A stretch of 64,000 nt of DNA from Halovenus rubra (GCF_026586665.1 NZ_JAODIY010000009.1:1-64000), one strand, 5' to 3'; positions 24,414-34,266 are shown, counted from the stretch's first letter. Program-made: numbers and translations. Notes: a model not told the origin generated them from the sequence alone.

Positions 24414-25700
24414 TCAGAAAGTCCCGTTGATGATATCTGAAAGACGTTGCCGATCGAACAACTGTTCGCTCTCTGAAATTTCCCCATAGCCGGGATACGA
24501 CCCGAACTCGTCCGGATAGAGCTGTTTGGCCGCCATCTCTGTCTGGAACATGTTGATAATTGGTCCCTGATACGGAGTGCCCCCCACGTAGAGTTCGTCG
24601 TTTTTGACTGCGGTCACCTCTTTCCCGACGGGATGGTTCTGAAGAAGTTCCTGTTGCTTTTGAATTAAATTCGTCCCTTGGAAGTCACGATATGTAATAC
24701 CAAAGTTAAAGATGATAACGTCCGGGTTGTACTCCAACATCCCCTCGAAATCCACCTTAATAGAGGACTGGCCGCTGTATGCCCCTTCGAAAGCGTCGAC
24801 CACGTTCAAGTCGCGATACTGTTTTTTTCCCCACGTCTTTTCGATCTCTGATTTCGGGTTGTAGACAACCCATCCGTCACGGTTCTCAGGGTTGTATCGC
24901 CCATTCACCAACGCCATGGACCGACGCTCGCTCTCTGGTGGCACACGCGATCGAATATCTTCGATAAACGGTTCATAAAGATCAAGCAACGCTTGGCCAC
25001 GTTTCTCTTCGCCAAATAGGGCGGCGTACTTCGGGATGTACTCGGGTAGCGACAAGTATGGATACGGTTCGCCGTCCGGCCACTGTGTCCACCCGCCAAA
25101 GCGTTTTCGACGACTCCCGTTCCCAAACCAGGGTGCGACGTTCTCTCGAATCTCCTTTGCTTTTTGCTTATCGAGACCGAAAATCGAGATGATCGGATTC
25201 GGGTCGACGGCAATCAAATCTGGGTCAAGGTCGTACAACACCTCAAGGTCGATATTACGATCTGCTGTCGTGAACTTGGTCAACTCCTCTTTGGCAGGTG
25301 CCGTCACGCCGTCAAGGAAGTCGTAGAATCCCTGATACCAGAATTGAGGATTAGCCATACCGACAGCACTGTCGGCCTGACCGAGTGCAGTCAGCACATC
25401 CGCGGTGAACCCGTAACTTCCCACCCACGAGGACGGTGGCTCATCGAGCGTGAGTTCACCAACCGGTGGCATCGTTGCTGTGTAGGACGTCTCTTCTGTG
25501 GGCGTGCTTGTGGACTCCGGCGTTGGTTCGGCCTCGGTTTCTGTCCCACTTGAAGACTCCGTGCCCGTTGGCTCCGGTGTCGATTCAGAATCAGATTGCC
25601 CGATACACCCTGCAATCAACCCGGTTCCGACGACTGCTCCGCCGTATCTCAGATACTTTCGACGCGTTGGTGCTTCCTGTTGGCAGGAATCGTCTCCCAT
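24414..25700 (-). CDS. Ferric-siderophore substrate-binding lipoprotein, second paralogue
   Basis: 428 residues from ATG at 25700 (MGDDSCQQEAPTRRKYLRYG). Tat signal plus lipobox (LIAGCIGQ). A long Ser/Thr/Glu linker (about 30-75) precedes the PF01497-like two-lobe fold (PPVGELTLDEPPSSWVGSYG; LYDLDPDLIAVDPNPIISIF; LEYNPDVIIFNFGITY). It shares the tail LFDRQRLSDIINGTF with the other two binding proteins but is more diverged. The start at 25700 lies four bases from the iron box; an alternative ATG at 25724 would lie inside the box and I reject it. No transporter genes are adjacent. Confidence 0.87.
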   Translation of the reverse strand: MGDDSCQQEAPTRRKYLRYGGAVVGTGLIAGCIGQSDSESTPEPTGTESSSGTETEAEPTPESTSTPTEETSYTATMPPVGELTLDEPPSSWVGSYGFTADVLTALGQADSAVGMANPQFWYQGFYDFLDGVTAPAKEELTKFTTADRNIDLEVLYDLDPDLIAVDPNPIISIFGLDKQKAKEIRENVAPWFGNGSRRKRFGGWTQWPDGEPYPYLSLPEYIPKYAALFGEEKRGQALLDLYEPFIEDIRSRVPPESERRSMALVNGRYNPENRDGWVVYNPKSEIEKTWGKKQYRDLNVVDAFEGAYSGQSSIKVDFEGMLEYNPDVIIFNFGITYRDFQGTNLIQKQQELLQNHPVGKEVTAVKNDELYVGGTPYQGPIINMFQTEMAAKQLYPDEFGSYPGYGEISESEQLFDRQRLSDIINGTF

Positions 25701-25703
25701 ATT

Positions 25704-25719
25704 TTTAGGGCTACCTAAA
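25704..25719. promoter_or_regulatory. Iron-box-like palindrome, proximal
   Basis: TTTAGG-GCTA-CCTAAA, perfect six-base arms with a four-base centre, ending four bases before the minus-strand ATG at 25700. Compared with the other boxes, the inner C and G of the dyad are changed, so affinity may be lower. Confidence 0.8.
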
Positions 25720-25738
25720 TACACAAAACAATTCCGGT

Positions 25739-25753
25739 TTTGGCAAGCCTAAA
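25739..25753. promoter_or_regulatory. Iron-box-like palindrome, distal and imperfect
   Basis: TTTGGC-AA-GCCTAAA. It keeps the GGC-N2-GCC core with one arm mismatch. It lies about 35 bases upstream of the proximal box, the same spacing as the two boxes at 16611 and 16649. Confidence 0.65.
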
Positions 25754-25974
25754 TCGCGCAATTAATTCTGGTTGTCAAGAAAATAGGGCACTTCGTGTTC
25801 AGATTAGATATTCTATGAGGTATTTCGACAGAGGGGGCTCTTGACACACCTTCCAGCGCACAGTCATAGTATATTATTGACATTATTCAGCAGTTTGCTG
25901 ATTGCCTAACTGAATACTGTCTCGAGGGTACGACTAATGATTTAAGATTGTTCCGGCCCTCGTTTTTTATATCG

Positions 25975-27639
25975 ATGCCTGATGTATTTGCTGCCAGTAC
26001 TTACCCAGCTGTGTTAGAACCGGTAAGTGTCCTGTTGCTGATGGTAGCAGTGGCTGGCTCGTTACTCCTTGTGTCTCGGTTTGACGAACACAAGTCCCCG
26101 TTTGCGTTGGCTCGTAAGCGCCTAGTGCTGGGGATTCCGTGGGGGACCGTCCTTGTTGCTGTGAGTCTGTACCTGTTCTATCACGGAATACAGGGTCCAG
26201 ACAATCCCGGTGGCACGAACGTTATTGCGTTTCGCTCGTGGTCGCTATGGTACCCACAAAGCCTGCTTTTCTCGTGGGCGTCCCACGCAAGTGAGTCACA
26301 CCTCACGAACAATCTGCTCGCAACTGTGCTGTTTGGCTCTATCGCTGAGTACGCGTGGAGTCACTACCCCACAGCAACTGGGAGCCAGTCGTTCGCCTCA
26401 TGGCGGGAGAATCCATTCGTCCGAATTCTGCTGTTCATTTTTGGTACTACGGTTGTTGGTCTGGCTGGCGCAATCTCAGTCCCCGGCGCAATCATTGGGT
26501 TCTCTGGTGTTGTCTTTGCCTATGCGGGGTTCGGAATTGTCGCACGGCCACTGCTCATGGCTGGTGGGATACTGGCGTCTGAAGTACTTGATTTGCTCTA
26601 TGGCGGATTCACATCTCCAATTAGCCTCAGCAAAGCCGAGTCTCAATTTGTGACACCGTGGTGGTCGGATACTGCCCTGCAAGGTCATCTGTTTGGGTTA
26701 GTTGTTGGCGTGTTGCTTGCTGTGTTTCTGTACAGATACCGAAACCAATCGCTGAAGCTCCGTTACGTCTGGTTCGTTGCGCTCGTATTCGCAGTGAGTC
26801 GGTCGATGTGGACAATATTTTGGTTCCTGAGTGAGACTGAGTTCCTGCTTTTTCGCGGAGTTGGGGCTGCATCGGTTATCGTTCTTGCTTCACTCATCGC
26901 AATAGCTGGGAGTCCAAGTGACCGTCCACTCTGGCCGGGACGGATATCTATCTCCCTGAGAGCGATCGGGGTGACAGCACTGGTGGTCATTGTTGTAACG
27001 GTCGCAATCGCTGGTATTTCCTACAACGTCGTCAACGTCACTCCGGGTGATGAAGTTGAGAACGGAATCGAAGTCAACGGCTACACTGTGACATACGCAG
27101 AAAACGTCGAAGACCAGTATACATCGCTTGACTTGCCAGTTGTGAATGACTTACTCACTGTCAAAACAAGTGGTGTTATCGTGACAAGCGACAAACGTAA
27201 TATCTGGTCACTGGAAGAATCTGCAGATGGGCTAGCCTTCGATGGTTACTCCGTCGTTGTCGTCGGCGACAGTACATGGAGAGAAGTTGTTGTGTTGAAC
27301 CATACACAGTGGCAGGTTGCTGGTGGCAATACAACCTACAAGGTCTACGGAAAACACTGGCAGGAAATGGAAGAACAACGACTTCTCTTTGACTCCCCGC
27401 CTGCCCAGGCAGCGCCAATAATCAACGGGAGTCGTTTTCGTATCACGCCGTCCCAGGAGTTCTATCAAATTGCACTCGTTGACGGTAACGAGACGGTCCG
27501 AAAAAAACGAATTCCGCCCCATAACGAAAGTGTCGAGCTCGGTGGCGTAAGGTTTGAGCGTGACCACTCAGAACTCATCGCAGTTCACAGAAACACCGAG
27601 CTATCATTCGCTACGTACCGCACTGAACGCGAAGAGTAA
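25975..27639 (+). CDS. Rhomboid-family intramembrane serine protease with extracellular C-terminal domain
   Basis: 554 residues from ATG at 25975. Residues 10-350 hold about eight membrane helices with the rhomboid hallmarks: SHLTNNLLATVLFGSIAEY (H-x-x-x-N in the second helix), the catalytic Ser motif IIGFSGVVFAYAGFG (GxSG), and the catalytic His in LQGHLFGLVVGV. After the last helix comes an outside beta-rich domain of about 200 residues (NGIEVNGYTVTYAENVEDQY and on). It should cleave transmembrane substrates at the membrane. It marks the start of the core-like region; no operon partner is evident. Confidence 0.85.
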   Translation: MPDVFAASTYPAVLEPVSVLLLMVAVAGSLLLVSRFDEHKSPFALARKRLVLGIPWGTVLVAVSLYLFYHGIQGPDNPGGTNVIAFRSWSLWYPQSLLFSWASHASESHLTNNLLATVLFGSIAEYAWSHYPTATGSQSFASWRENPFVRILLFIFGTTVVGLAGAISVPGAIIGFSGVVFAYAGFGIVARPLLMAGGILASEVLDLLYGGFTSPISLSKAESQFVTPWWSDTALQGHLFGLVVGVLLAVFLYRYRNQSLKLRYVWFVALVFAVSRSMWTIFWFLSETEFLLFRGVGAASVIVLASLIAIAGSPSDRPLWPGRISISLRAIGVTALVVIVVTVAIAGISYNVVNVTPGDEVENGIEVNGYTVTYAENVEDQYTSLDLPVVNDLLTVKTSGVIVTSDKRNIWSLEESADGLAFDGYSVVVVGDSTWREVVVLNHTQWQVAGGNTTYKVYGKHWQEMEEQRLLFDSPPAQAAPIINGSRFRITPSQEFYQIALVDGNETVRKKRIPPHNESVELGGVRFERDHSELIAVHRNTELSFATYRTEREE

Positions 27640-27880
27640 ACTCCCCGTCCAACACATGTCTCGCAGATAAGTAACTCTCTGAGTGACCCGTCAACAGTTC
27701 CATCGAGTCTGTTTGATTTCACTGTTCTCTAGCTGTCGTGTCTGCGTTCGTTTGGCTGTATTGTCCGCATATCTCCGTGGTGCCGGTGAGATAAAACCAC
27801 TCTGAGAACTCCTGAGGAGGACTACATCCGCTGAGTGAGAAAGCGTCGCCGTTTTAACGCCACAGAAATAATCCTGCGTA

Positions 27881-28936
27881 ATGAGCCAGCAACGCGAAGA
27901 GCAGCCTGAAGGAGACCTACGAAATACGGGAATGTCGCTCAAGCACGACAGGGAGTGGGATTATGAACTCGACCGGATTGTTGAAGAGGTACAGGAAAGA
28001 GAGGCAAAGACCGTTGGATTACAGTTTCCGGAAGGGCTGAAGCGACGAGGCCCTGGTGTGGCTGATGACCTCCGGAAAACGCTCCCAGATGACGTTTCGG
28101 TCATGATTTCGGGACAGCCGTGTTACGGGGCCTGTGACCTAGATACGTATATGATGAAACGGACGGACGTGTTCGTTCACTTCGGTCACTCACCGATGAA
28201 AGACTCGGACAAAATCATCTATGTGCCGCTGTTTTCGAATGTCGACGTCTTCCCCATTATGGACCAGGCAATCGACGAGCAACTAAGTAAGCCTGAGGAG
28301 GACCCTGACGTTGGGCTGGTCACCACTGCACAGCACATGAACAAGTTCGAAGAGATGTGTGACTATCTCGAAGATGAAGGGTACACTGTCCACACGGCAC
28401 GGGGCGATGAGCGACTAACCCATGAGGGACAGGTACTTGGCTGTAACTACGCTTCAGCCGATATCGACGCTGACCAAGTTCTCTATGTCGGAGGCGGCAA
28501 GTTCCATCCGCTGGGTCTGGCAATGGAACATCGTGAGAAACACGTCGTTATCGCTGACCCGGTCAACAATGCTGTTACGGTTGCAGATGCTGAGCAGTTC
28601 TTGAAAGAACGGTACGCTTCAGTTCACAAAGCGATGGACGCTGAACGGTGGGGCGTTATCTTCTGTACCAAGATTGGACAGGGTCGCTGGGAGAAAGCAC
28701 AGGAAATCGTCGATAACAACGAAAACGCATACATGTTGACGATGGACGAAATTACGCCGGACAGACTCCTGAACTTCGGCATGGATGCCTACGTAAATAC
28801 TGGCTGTCCGCGTATCACCACCGACGACGGACCGCAGTTCCACGCGCCAATGCTTACTCCCGGCGAGTACGAGATTGCTATCGGCGAAAAACCGCTTGAC
28901 GAGCTTGAATTCGACACCTTCCACGGGACCTGGTAG
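27881..28936 (+). CDS. dph2: Diphthamide biosynthesis enzyme Dph2
   Basis: 351 residues. Archaeal Dph2 uses a [4Fe-4S] cluster and SAM to transfer a 3-amino-3-carboxypropyl group to a His of elongation factor 2, the first step of diphthamide synthesis. The three cluster Cys, one per domain, are visible: GQPCYGACD (about residue 82), VLGCNYASA (about 187) and NTGCPRITTD (about 308). Length and three-fold repeated domain layout are as expected for the homodimeric archaeal enzyme. The methyltransferase gene starts 8 bases downstream, suggesting co-transcription in a translation-modification unit. Confidence 0.94.
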   Translation: MSQQREEQPEGDLRNTGMSLKHDREWDYELDRIVEEVQEREAKTVGLQFPEGLKRRGPGVADDLRKTLPDDVSVMISGQPCYGACDLDTYMMKRTDVFVHFGHSPMKDSDKIIYVPLFSNVDVFPIMDQAIDEQLSKPEEDPDVGLVTTAQHMNKFEEMCDYLEDEGYTVHTARGDERLTHEGQVLGCNYASADIDADQVLYVGGGKFHPLGLAMEHREKHVVIADPVNNAVTVADAEQFLKERYASVHKAMDAERWGVIFCTKIGQGRWEKAQEIVDNNENAYMLTMDEITPDRLLNFGMDAYVNTGCPRITTDDGPQFHAPMLTPGEYEIAIGEKPLDELEFDTFHGTW

Positions 28937-28944
28937 GCCGGGGA

Positions 28945-29568
28945 ATGGCTAGTAAACGCGAACTCGCCAAACAGCTGGGTCGAGTAACTGGGTTTGAACA
29001 GCCCAGCCCGGAGCTTGAGCAGTACAGAACACCACCCGAGATTGCGGCGACGGTCGTACAGACCGCTGCTTTGCAGGGTGATATTTCCGGACAGATTGTT
29101 GTCGATATTGGCTGTGGGACTGGTATGTTGGCACTGGCAAGTGCTTTTTGTGGCCCCGAGGCAGTGATTGGTGCCGACATAGACGGGACAGTGCTTGAAA
29201 CGGCAAAAGAAAACGAGCGACAGTTTGAGCTAGATACGCCGACTGGATGGGTTCGTGCTGATGTCACTGACACACCGTTTTGTCCTCCTGCTGACAACGT
29301 GACAGTCGTAATGAATCCGCCGTTTGGCGCACAGGACAGTAACGAACACGCGGACCGCCCGTTTCTGAACGTCGCTGCAGAGATTGCCGATGTTTCGTAC
29401 TCGATTCACAACCAGGGCAGTCTTTCCTTTGTCGAGTCGTTTGCTGGCGACCGCGATGGCAGCGTGACCCACGCGTTCGAGGCAAAGTTCGACTTGCCGC
29501 CTGTGTTTGAATTCCACACCGAGAAATCAAAACTCATCGACGTCGAAGTGTTCCGCATCGAGTGGTAA
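28945..29568 (+). CDS. METTL5-family N6-adenine methyltransferase
   Basis: 207 residues. The class I SAM-binding site is VVDIGCGTGMLALASAF (about 50-66), with the acidic loop VIGADIDGTVLETA and the catalytic NPPF motif in VVMNPPFGAQDSNE (about 127). This order and spacing match METTL5-like enzymes that methylate adenine N6 in rRNA. It lies 8 bases after dph2. Its 3' end converges with mutL with an 11-base gap. Substrate is inferred from the family. Confidence 0.88.
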   Translation: MASKRELAKQLGRVTGFEQPSPELEQYRTPPEIAATVVQTAALQGDISGQIVVDIGCGTGMLALASAFCGPEAVIGADIDGTVLETAKENERQFELDTPTGWVRADVTDTPFCPPADNVTVVMNPPFGAQDSNEHADRPFLNVAAEIADVSYSIHNQGSLSFVESFAGDRDGSVTHAFEAKFDLPPVFEFHTEKSKLIDVEVFRIEW

Positions 29569-29578
29569 ATAGCGCGAG

Positions 29579-31552
29579 CTAGCTGTGTCCTGGGTAGTCC
29601 CGTTCGAACCGTGCCTCGATTTCGTCCGTGTCAAACTCGACAATGACGGGCCGCCCATGGGGGCAGGCGTATGGGTTATCACAGGAATCAAGCGTCGAGA
29701 GAAGAGAGACAACAGAGCCATCCATCAGAGAAGTGTTCCCGGTAATTGATGGATAACACGCCAGGTCAGCAAGGAGTTCGTCGACAGCGGCCTCAACAGT
29801 TTCAGCTGCATCCGTCTCACTGCTGATGAATTCCGACAGCACATCACGAATTAACGCTGGCCCTGCACTCTCAGCGACGAGTGTCGGGACCGTTCGAACC
29901 TCGACTGTCTTTTCATCAACGAGACTGGCTTGGAAGCCAAGTCGCGACAATGCATCCGAGTGTGCTTCGAACAAAGACTGCTCTTGTGCAGTCAGCTCAA
30001 GTCGTACAGGCTCAGCAAGCGCCTGTGTCGTCGTTTTACCGGTAAAGGAATTTTGTAGCCGCTCGTAGTTAATGCGTTCGTCGGCGGCGTGTTGGTCAAC
30101 CAATACAAGCCCATCGCTAGTCTCCGCAACGATATATGTCTCGTCTAGCTGTCCGAGTATCTGCATCCGAGGGAGCTGTTCGAAACGCCGCTTTTCTTCG
30201 GTGTCAGCGAGTCGCTGTTGAGTTCCAGACGAGCTGAACTTCCGTTGTGTCGTGTCAGACTCGTCGCTCGTTTGCTCTGTAAAGCGTTCATCAGACTGGG
30301 TGCTATTAGTCGAATAATCTTCGTCTGTGGAGTTCGAGACGTTTGCTGACCCTGTGTCTTCGGTCGATGTTGCTGGCCCAGAAGAAGTATCTACTCTGTT
30401 ACTCTCTGTTTCGGCCCGCTCGGACCCCGTCGTCGTTGACGTGGTCGATTGCTTGTCCTCGCTTGGCTGTCCCTCCTCGCCCCCAGGACGAATCTCTGTT
30501 TGCTCCGGTGCTGATTGGCCTCGTGGCGCACTGCTGCGAACCAGACCTTCTTCGAGCAGGGCAGCTTCGACGGCTGTCTCGACTTGGTCTTGTACCGTCG
30601 ACTCATCGGCAAACCGTACCTCAAGCTTTCGGGGATGGACGTTAACATCGACTGTCCCAGGGTCGACTTCGAGAAAGAGTACTGCAAATGGATAGCGGTC
30701 CGGTGCAAGTTGTGTGTCGTATGCGTCGAGGACTGCCTCTCGAACTGCACCGGCAGTAACGTACCGCCCGTTGACAAACGTTGAGAGATACTCACGAGAC
30801 GACCGGTTTGTCTCTGGGTGACTCACCAACCCGGAGACAGTATCGAGCGGGCCTTCCGGCACATCGTCTTCGGGCACGTCACACATTGCTTCGGCTACTT
30901 CCCGGCCGTACACTGCCAGCACCGTTTCGCGAAGGTTGCCGGTTCCTGTTGTCGCGAAGGTTTCACGGCCATCATGTTCAAGCGTGACAGCAACGTCTGG
31001 ATTGGCGAGCCCGTAGCTCGTGGTCACCGTGTTGACGTGAGCGAACTCTGTGGTCTCTTGTTTGAGATACTTCCGGCGAGCCGGAACATTATAAAAAAGA
31101 TCCGAAACGTCGACTGTGGTGCCCGGCGGGCACCCGGCCGGTGAAATATCTGTCACAGAACCGCCTTCGACGGTTATCGCGGTCCCTTGGCCGCCTCGTG
31201 GCTTACTGGTGATAGTCAACCGCGAGACTGCACCGATTGCGTGGAGGGCTTCGCCACGGAATCCAAGCGTTGCGACGCCAGATTCCAAGTCGTCAATATT
31301 TCGAATCTTGCTGGTGGTGTGTTTTTCGACCGCATGCTTGAGTTCGTCCCGAGACATCCCAGTACCGTCATCGGTCACGCGAATACCGTCTGTCCCGTCG
31401 CGGTCAATTGACACGGTCACGCGCGAGGCACCGGCATCGATACTGTTTTCAACGAGTTCCTTGACGACCGACGCCGGGCGCTCGACCACTTCGCCTGCGG
31501 CAATTCGCTCTACCGTCTGCGGGTCGAGTTCCCGTATCTCCGAAGTTGTCAT
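29579..31552 (-). CDS. mutL: DNA mismatch repair protein MutL
   Basis: 657 residues from ATG at 31552 (MTTSEIRELDPQTVERIAAG). The GHKL ATPase domain has ELVENSIDAGA (motif I), VTDDGTGM (II) and TLGFRGEAL (III). A polar, low-complexity linker (about 365-460) follows. The C-terminal domain keeps the endonuclease motif DQHA-x2-E-x4-E (LVDQHAADERINYERLQ) and CPHGRP, so this MutL should nick DNA, as in species without MutH. MutS is not adjacent in this window. It converges with the METTL5 gene and is divergent from the FKBP gene. Confidence 0.96.
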   Translation of the reverse strand: MTTSEIRELDPQTVERIAAGEVVERPASVVKELVENSIDAGASRVTVSIDRDGTDGIRVTDDGTGMSRDELKHAVEKHTTSKIRNIDDLESGVATLGFRGEALHAIGAVSRLTITSKPRGGQGTAITVEGGSVTDISPAGCPPGTTVDVSDLFYNVPARRKYLKQETTEFAHVNTVTTSYGLANPDVAVTLEHDGRETFATTGTGNLRETVLAVYGREVAEAMCDVPEDDVPEGPLDTVSGLVSHPETNRSSREYLSTFVNGRYVTAGAVREAVLDAYDTQLAPDRYPFAVLFLEVDPGTVDVNVHPRKLEVRFADESTVQDQVETAVEAALLEEGLVRSSAPRGQSAPEQTEIRPGGEEGQPSEDKQSTTSTTTGSERAETESNRVDTSSGPATSTEDTGSANVSNSTDEDYSTNSTQSDERFTEQTSDESDTTQRKFSSSGTQQRLADTEEKRRFEQLPRMQILGQLDETYIVAETSDGLVLVDQHAADERINYERLQNSFTGKTTTQALAEPVRLELTAQEQSLFEAHSDALSRLGFQASLVDEKTVEVRTVPTLVAESAGPALIRDVLSEFISSETDAAETVEAAVDELLADLACYPSITGNTSLMDGSVVSLLSTLDSCDNPYACPHGRPVIVEFDTDEIEARFERDYPGHS

Positions 31553-31657
31553 CGTCGTATGTGGTGTTCCGGAGGCAGTGACTTGAGGGTGATGCCTTGC
31601 CGTTGGGACAGATATACGGACCAACACTCTAAGGGGCCTCGAAGCCGACCTGACAGT

Positions 31658-32128
31658 ATGGCAATTACAGACGAAGACTCAGTCACAATTTCGTATACCG
31701 GTCGACTTGATGATGGAACAGTCTTTGATACCTCGGATGAAGACCTTGCGCGTGAAGTCGGTCTTGACCAAGAGAATCCAGAACGGGATTTCAAACCCCT
31801 CGAAGTCAAGCTTGGTAGCGGTCGTATCATTGAGGGACTCTCTGAAGAACTAATCGGGATGACTGTTGGCGACGAAAAGACGCTCACGATTCCCCCAGAG
31901 AAAGCATACGGTGAATACACAGACGAACGGATTGCTGACTACGACCGCGGCGACTTTGAGGAGATGATTGGTGACCGTGAACTCGCAGAAGGATTCAACG
32001 TCGAAACAGAAGACGGACTCCCTGGTGAAGTCAAGGAGATTACGCCTGATGAGGTTGTCGTAGACTTCAATCACGAACTCGCTGGCGAGACGCTCACATT
32101 CGAGATAGAAGTTCTCGACGTCGAATAA
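31658..32128 (+). CDS. FKBP-type peptidyl-prolyl isomerase (SlyD-like)
   Basis: 156 residues from ATG at 31658. The FKBP core is split by an insert-in-flap domain as in archaeal short FKBPs and SlyD: DSVTISYTGRLDDGTVFDTS, then GRIIEGLSEELIGMTVGDEK, then IPPEKAYGEY, the flap domain (about 95-140) and the closing strand VDFNHELAGETLTFEIEVLDV. Expected role: cis-trans proline isomerase and folding helper in the cytoplasm. It is divergent from mutL, with 105 bases between starts. Confidence 0.93.
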   Translation: MAITDEDSVTISYTGRLDDGTVFDTSDEDLAREVGLDQENPERDFKPLEVKLGSGRIIEGLSEELIGMTVGDEKTLTIPPEKAYGEYTDERIADYDRGDFEEMIGDRELAEGFNVETEDGLPGEVKEITPDEVVVDFNHELAGETLTFEIEVLDVE

Positions 32129-32202
32129 AATCTAGTTGTAGCGCGGGACCGTCCGAAGATGGCGTTGGAGTCGACTTCCAACATTCTCGATGGCGGCCCG
32201 TC

Positions 32203-32943
32203 TCAGTCAGCGTCGTCTTCCTGTTCAACGTCTAATCCGACTTCCTCACGCTTTTTGCGTGCTGAACGAATCTCACGGAAATAGTAGAGTGAGATACCGA
32301 GAAGTAGTATCATTCCGAGACCAGCCATTCCGCCGAAAAGATAGAGATCTCGCACAAGATAGTATCTGACCGAGATACTTCCGTCGTCGAGTTGTGACCA
32401 AAAGAGTGTCACCCGGTCATCCTTGACTGTCGAGCGGTCGGGGTCTGGCCCAGTCTGTGACAGAAACGGAATGCCGACGCGGGCTGAGCCTGGTAGATGT
32501 ACCTTGTGAGAACCGTTGGCCAGTACTGACGCTGTCCACTGTTTTCCGCTCCGTTGGGACGTCCAGGCAACAGTTCCGTTTGTGGCAGGAACTGTTATTT
32601 TGGTTTTATCTGACCCTCGTGATGCAGTCAGATTCGAGTAGGTTGCGTTGACGATAGTCCCATTCTTGAACTGGAATTTAAGATTCCCGATACCAACGGA
32701 TTCTTCGCCTCTGATGAGGTCAGACTCTGATAGTGAGAGTTCCGTCCGGTTTCCGAGGTCCAGAACCGTCGCATACGAATCAGAAGAATATGTTAGATTG
32801 TACGTGGCTGTCGCGTTTGACTCCCAGTCATAGGTTTTGTCACCGAGAAGGTCGTCCTCGTCTAAGTCGTTCCCAAAGAGAGTACAGCCTGAGAGGAAGA
32901 CGAGCGCCGCCAGCGCGAGAAGAGCGAGGACACGACGATTCAT
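32203..32943 (-). CDS. DUF5803-like lipoprotein with C-terminal membrane helix
   Basis: 246 residues from ATG at 32943. A Sec-type lipobox signal, MNRRVLALLALAALVFLSGC, gives lipidation at Cys 20. The outside domain is beta-rich (ATATYNLTYSSDSYATVLDL). One membrane helix near the C-terminus (LFGGMAGLGMILLLGISLYY) is followed by a positive then acidic tail. This layout matches the haloarchaeal DUF5803 family, of unknown function. Its start overlaps the end of the DUF2110 gene by four bases (ATGA-type), so the two are one transcription unit with tfe upstream. Confidence 0.82.
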   Translation of the reverse strand: MNRRVLALLALAALVFLSGCTLFGNDLDEDDLLGDKTYDWESNATATYNLTYSSDSYATVLDLGNRTELSLSESDLIRGEESVGIGNLKFQFKNGTIVNATYSNLTASRGSDKTKITVPATNGTVAWTSQRSGKQWTASVLANGSHKVHLPGSARVGIPFLSQTGPDPDRSTVKDDRVTLFWSQLDDGSISVRYYLVRDLYLFGGMAGLGMILLLGISLYYFREIRSARKKREEVGLDVEQEDDAD

Positions 32944-33605
32944 GGGACAACACAGAGCAGTTCGGCGGGAACATACTCGCCGATGCTGGCAAGTAAACCC
33001 GGCGGGTCCGTGTTCTCTCGACAGACGATGCTCTGTTCGAGCAACCCGAGCCGTTCGACCGTGACAATATCCTGTGCGTGGCCGGCTCTGTTGACGGTTG
33101 CCCGCACTTCTGCGCGAGTCGCGCTGTTGACGTTGACGCGACCCGTTCCGCGCGTCCATTCGTACAGTTGGTCCTGTGTCTCACTCGCCAGTTGTGGCGT
33201 GTCGCCGTATACGAAGGTAAGTGGAATGTGCTGGACGAGCCCGAACCGTGTACGAAGCTGTTCTGGGCTTCCGGGACCAAGGTCCAATTCGTCGGCTGAA
33301 ACCCTGATTTCGGTACCGGCATCGAGGACAAGCCCGTCATCGTCCCAGGAGAGAAGCGTCCCGACATATGTCTCATCGGGTTCGAAATGAGGCGTGATTT
33401 CGCCCCACCGCTCGCGCAGGAGATTTCGAGCGGCTGTCTCGTCTGGCCCCTCAAGCGTGACTGTCGGAAAGCCGTCGTCGCGGACCCCGACATCCGTCTC
33501 GACATCGAGTTCACCAACATCGTCCCGTACCATCGACTCTAGGGAGTCAAGTGACCGCTTCTGTGCATCACCGTCGACGTAACACTTTGTCGCAAGAACT
33601 ACCAT
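32940..33605 (-). CDS. DUF2110 family protein
   Basis: 221 residues. It starts VVLATKCYVDGDAQKRSLDS, and the middle (VGTLLSWDDDGLVLDAGTEI) has the look of a small RNA-binding barrel. It matches archaeal DUF2110 in length and order and in its conserved place between TFE and a lipoprotein in haloarchaeal genomes, as far as I know. The function is not established; the link with TFE hints at transcription or RNA metabolism. It overlaps the downstream gene by 4 bases and lies 28 bases after tfe. Confidence 0.82.
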   Translation of the reverse strand: MVVLATKCYVDGDAQKRSLDSLESMVRDDVGELDVETDVGVRDDGFPTVTLEGPDETAARNLLRERWGEITPHFEPDETYVGTLLSWDDDGLVLDAGTEIRVSADELDLGPGSPEQLRTRFGLVQHIPLTFVYGDTPQLASETQDQLYEWTRGTGRVNVNSATRAEVRATVNRAGHAQDIVTVERLGLLEQSIVCRENTDPPGLLASIGEYVPAELLCVVP

Positions 33606-33633
33606 ACTCTAATATCCTCTACTGTCTCAGCCA

Positions 33634-34167
33634 TCAGACTTCAACTTCCGCTGATTCGACGTTTAGTTCGTCACGTAGCTCGTCAATTCGGGTTTCCATT
33701 GATTCGACCAGCCGCGTGTTCTCCATCGCATCGACCGAGTCGCCACATTCCGGACACTCGAATCCAAACTCCATCGCTTCGTCGAACTCGAACCGGATAC
33801 CGCACTGTTCACACAGATAAAACTCGTTTTCTCCTTCATACTCGTAACGCGCTTCAAGTGCAGCCAGCAAACGCTGCATTTCCATTTCTAGCTTTTCGGG
33901 GATTTTGCCGTACTCAAACGTCCAGAGGTACGTCAGCCACCCCGAATCCTCGTCGCGTAGTCGTCGATAGCTTGCCAGATCGTTCTCATAGAGAATGAAA
34001 AGCGCTCGGCGAACATCATTCAACTCCAGACCCAATTCTTCGGCGAGTTCTTCATCTGTCACTTCGCCGTCCGGTGGTGCAGCAGCGACGGGCATCCCCT
34101 TCGGCCCGACCAGTTCGTGGAGGTACTTCTGTATCACCGGATCTTCGAGTAACTCCTCAAAAGCCAT
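33634..34167 (-). CDS. tfe: Transcription initiation factor TFE (TFIIE alpha homologue)
   Basis: 177 residues. An N-terminal winged helix (VTDEELAEELGLELNDVRRA, about 35-55) is followed by an extended helix and a C-terminal zinc ribbon with CEQCGIRF and FECPECGD (about residues 118-141). This is the full archaeal TFE, which helps TBP/TFB and RNA polymerase open promoter DNA. It is the first gene of the tfe-DUF2110-DUF5803 unit. Confidence 0.95.
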   Translation of the reverse strand: MAFEELLEDPVIQKYLHELVGPKGMPVAAAPPDGEVTDEELAEELGLELNDVRRALFILYENDLASYRRLRDEDSGWLTYLWTFEYGKIPEKLEMEMQRLLAALEARYEYEGENEFYLCEQCGIRFEFDEAMEFGFECPECGDSVDAMENTRLVESMETRIDELRDELNVESAEVEV

Positions 34168-34266
34168 TACGAGAATGTGGGAGAGTCAAGTGGTTAAATC
34201 CATCGGATAGGTTGGAATCCGAGTCATATTTATTCGTTGGTGCTAAGCGATTCGGTTCTTTTCAGC

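Noticed and set aside
24414-25700. Vitamin B12 or heme binding protein as the function of the iron-boxed lipoproteins
   Set aside because: The fold does not separate these ligands, but the TTAGGC boxes and the NIS synthetase relic favour ferric siderophores. Other metal chelates stay possible.
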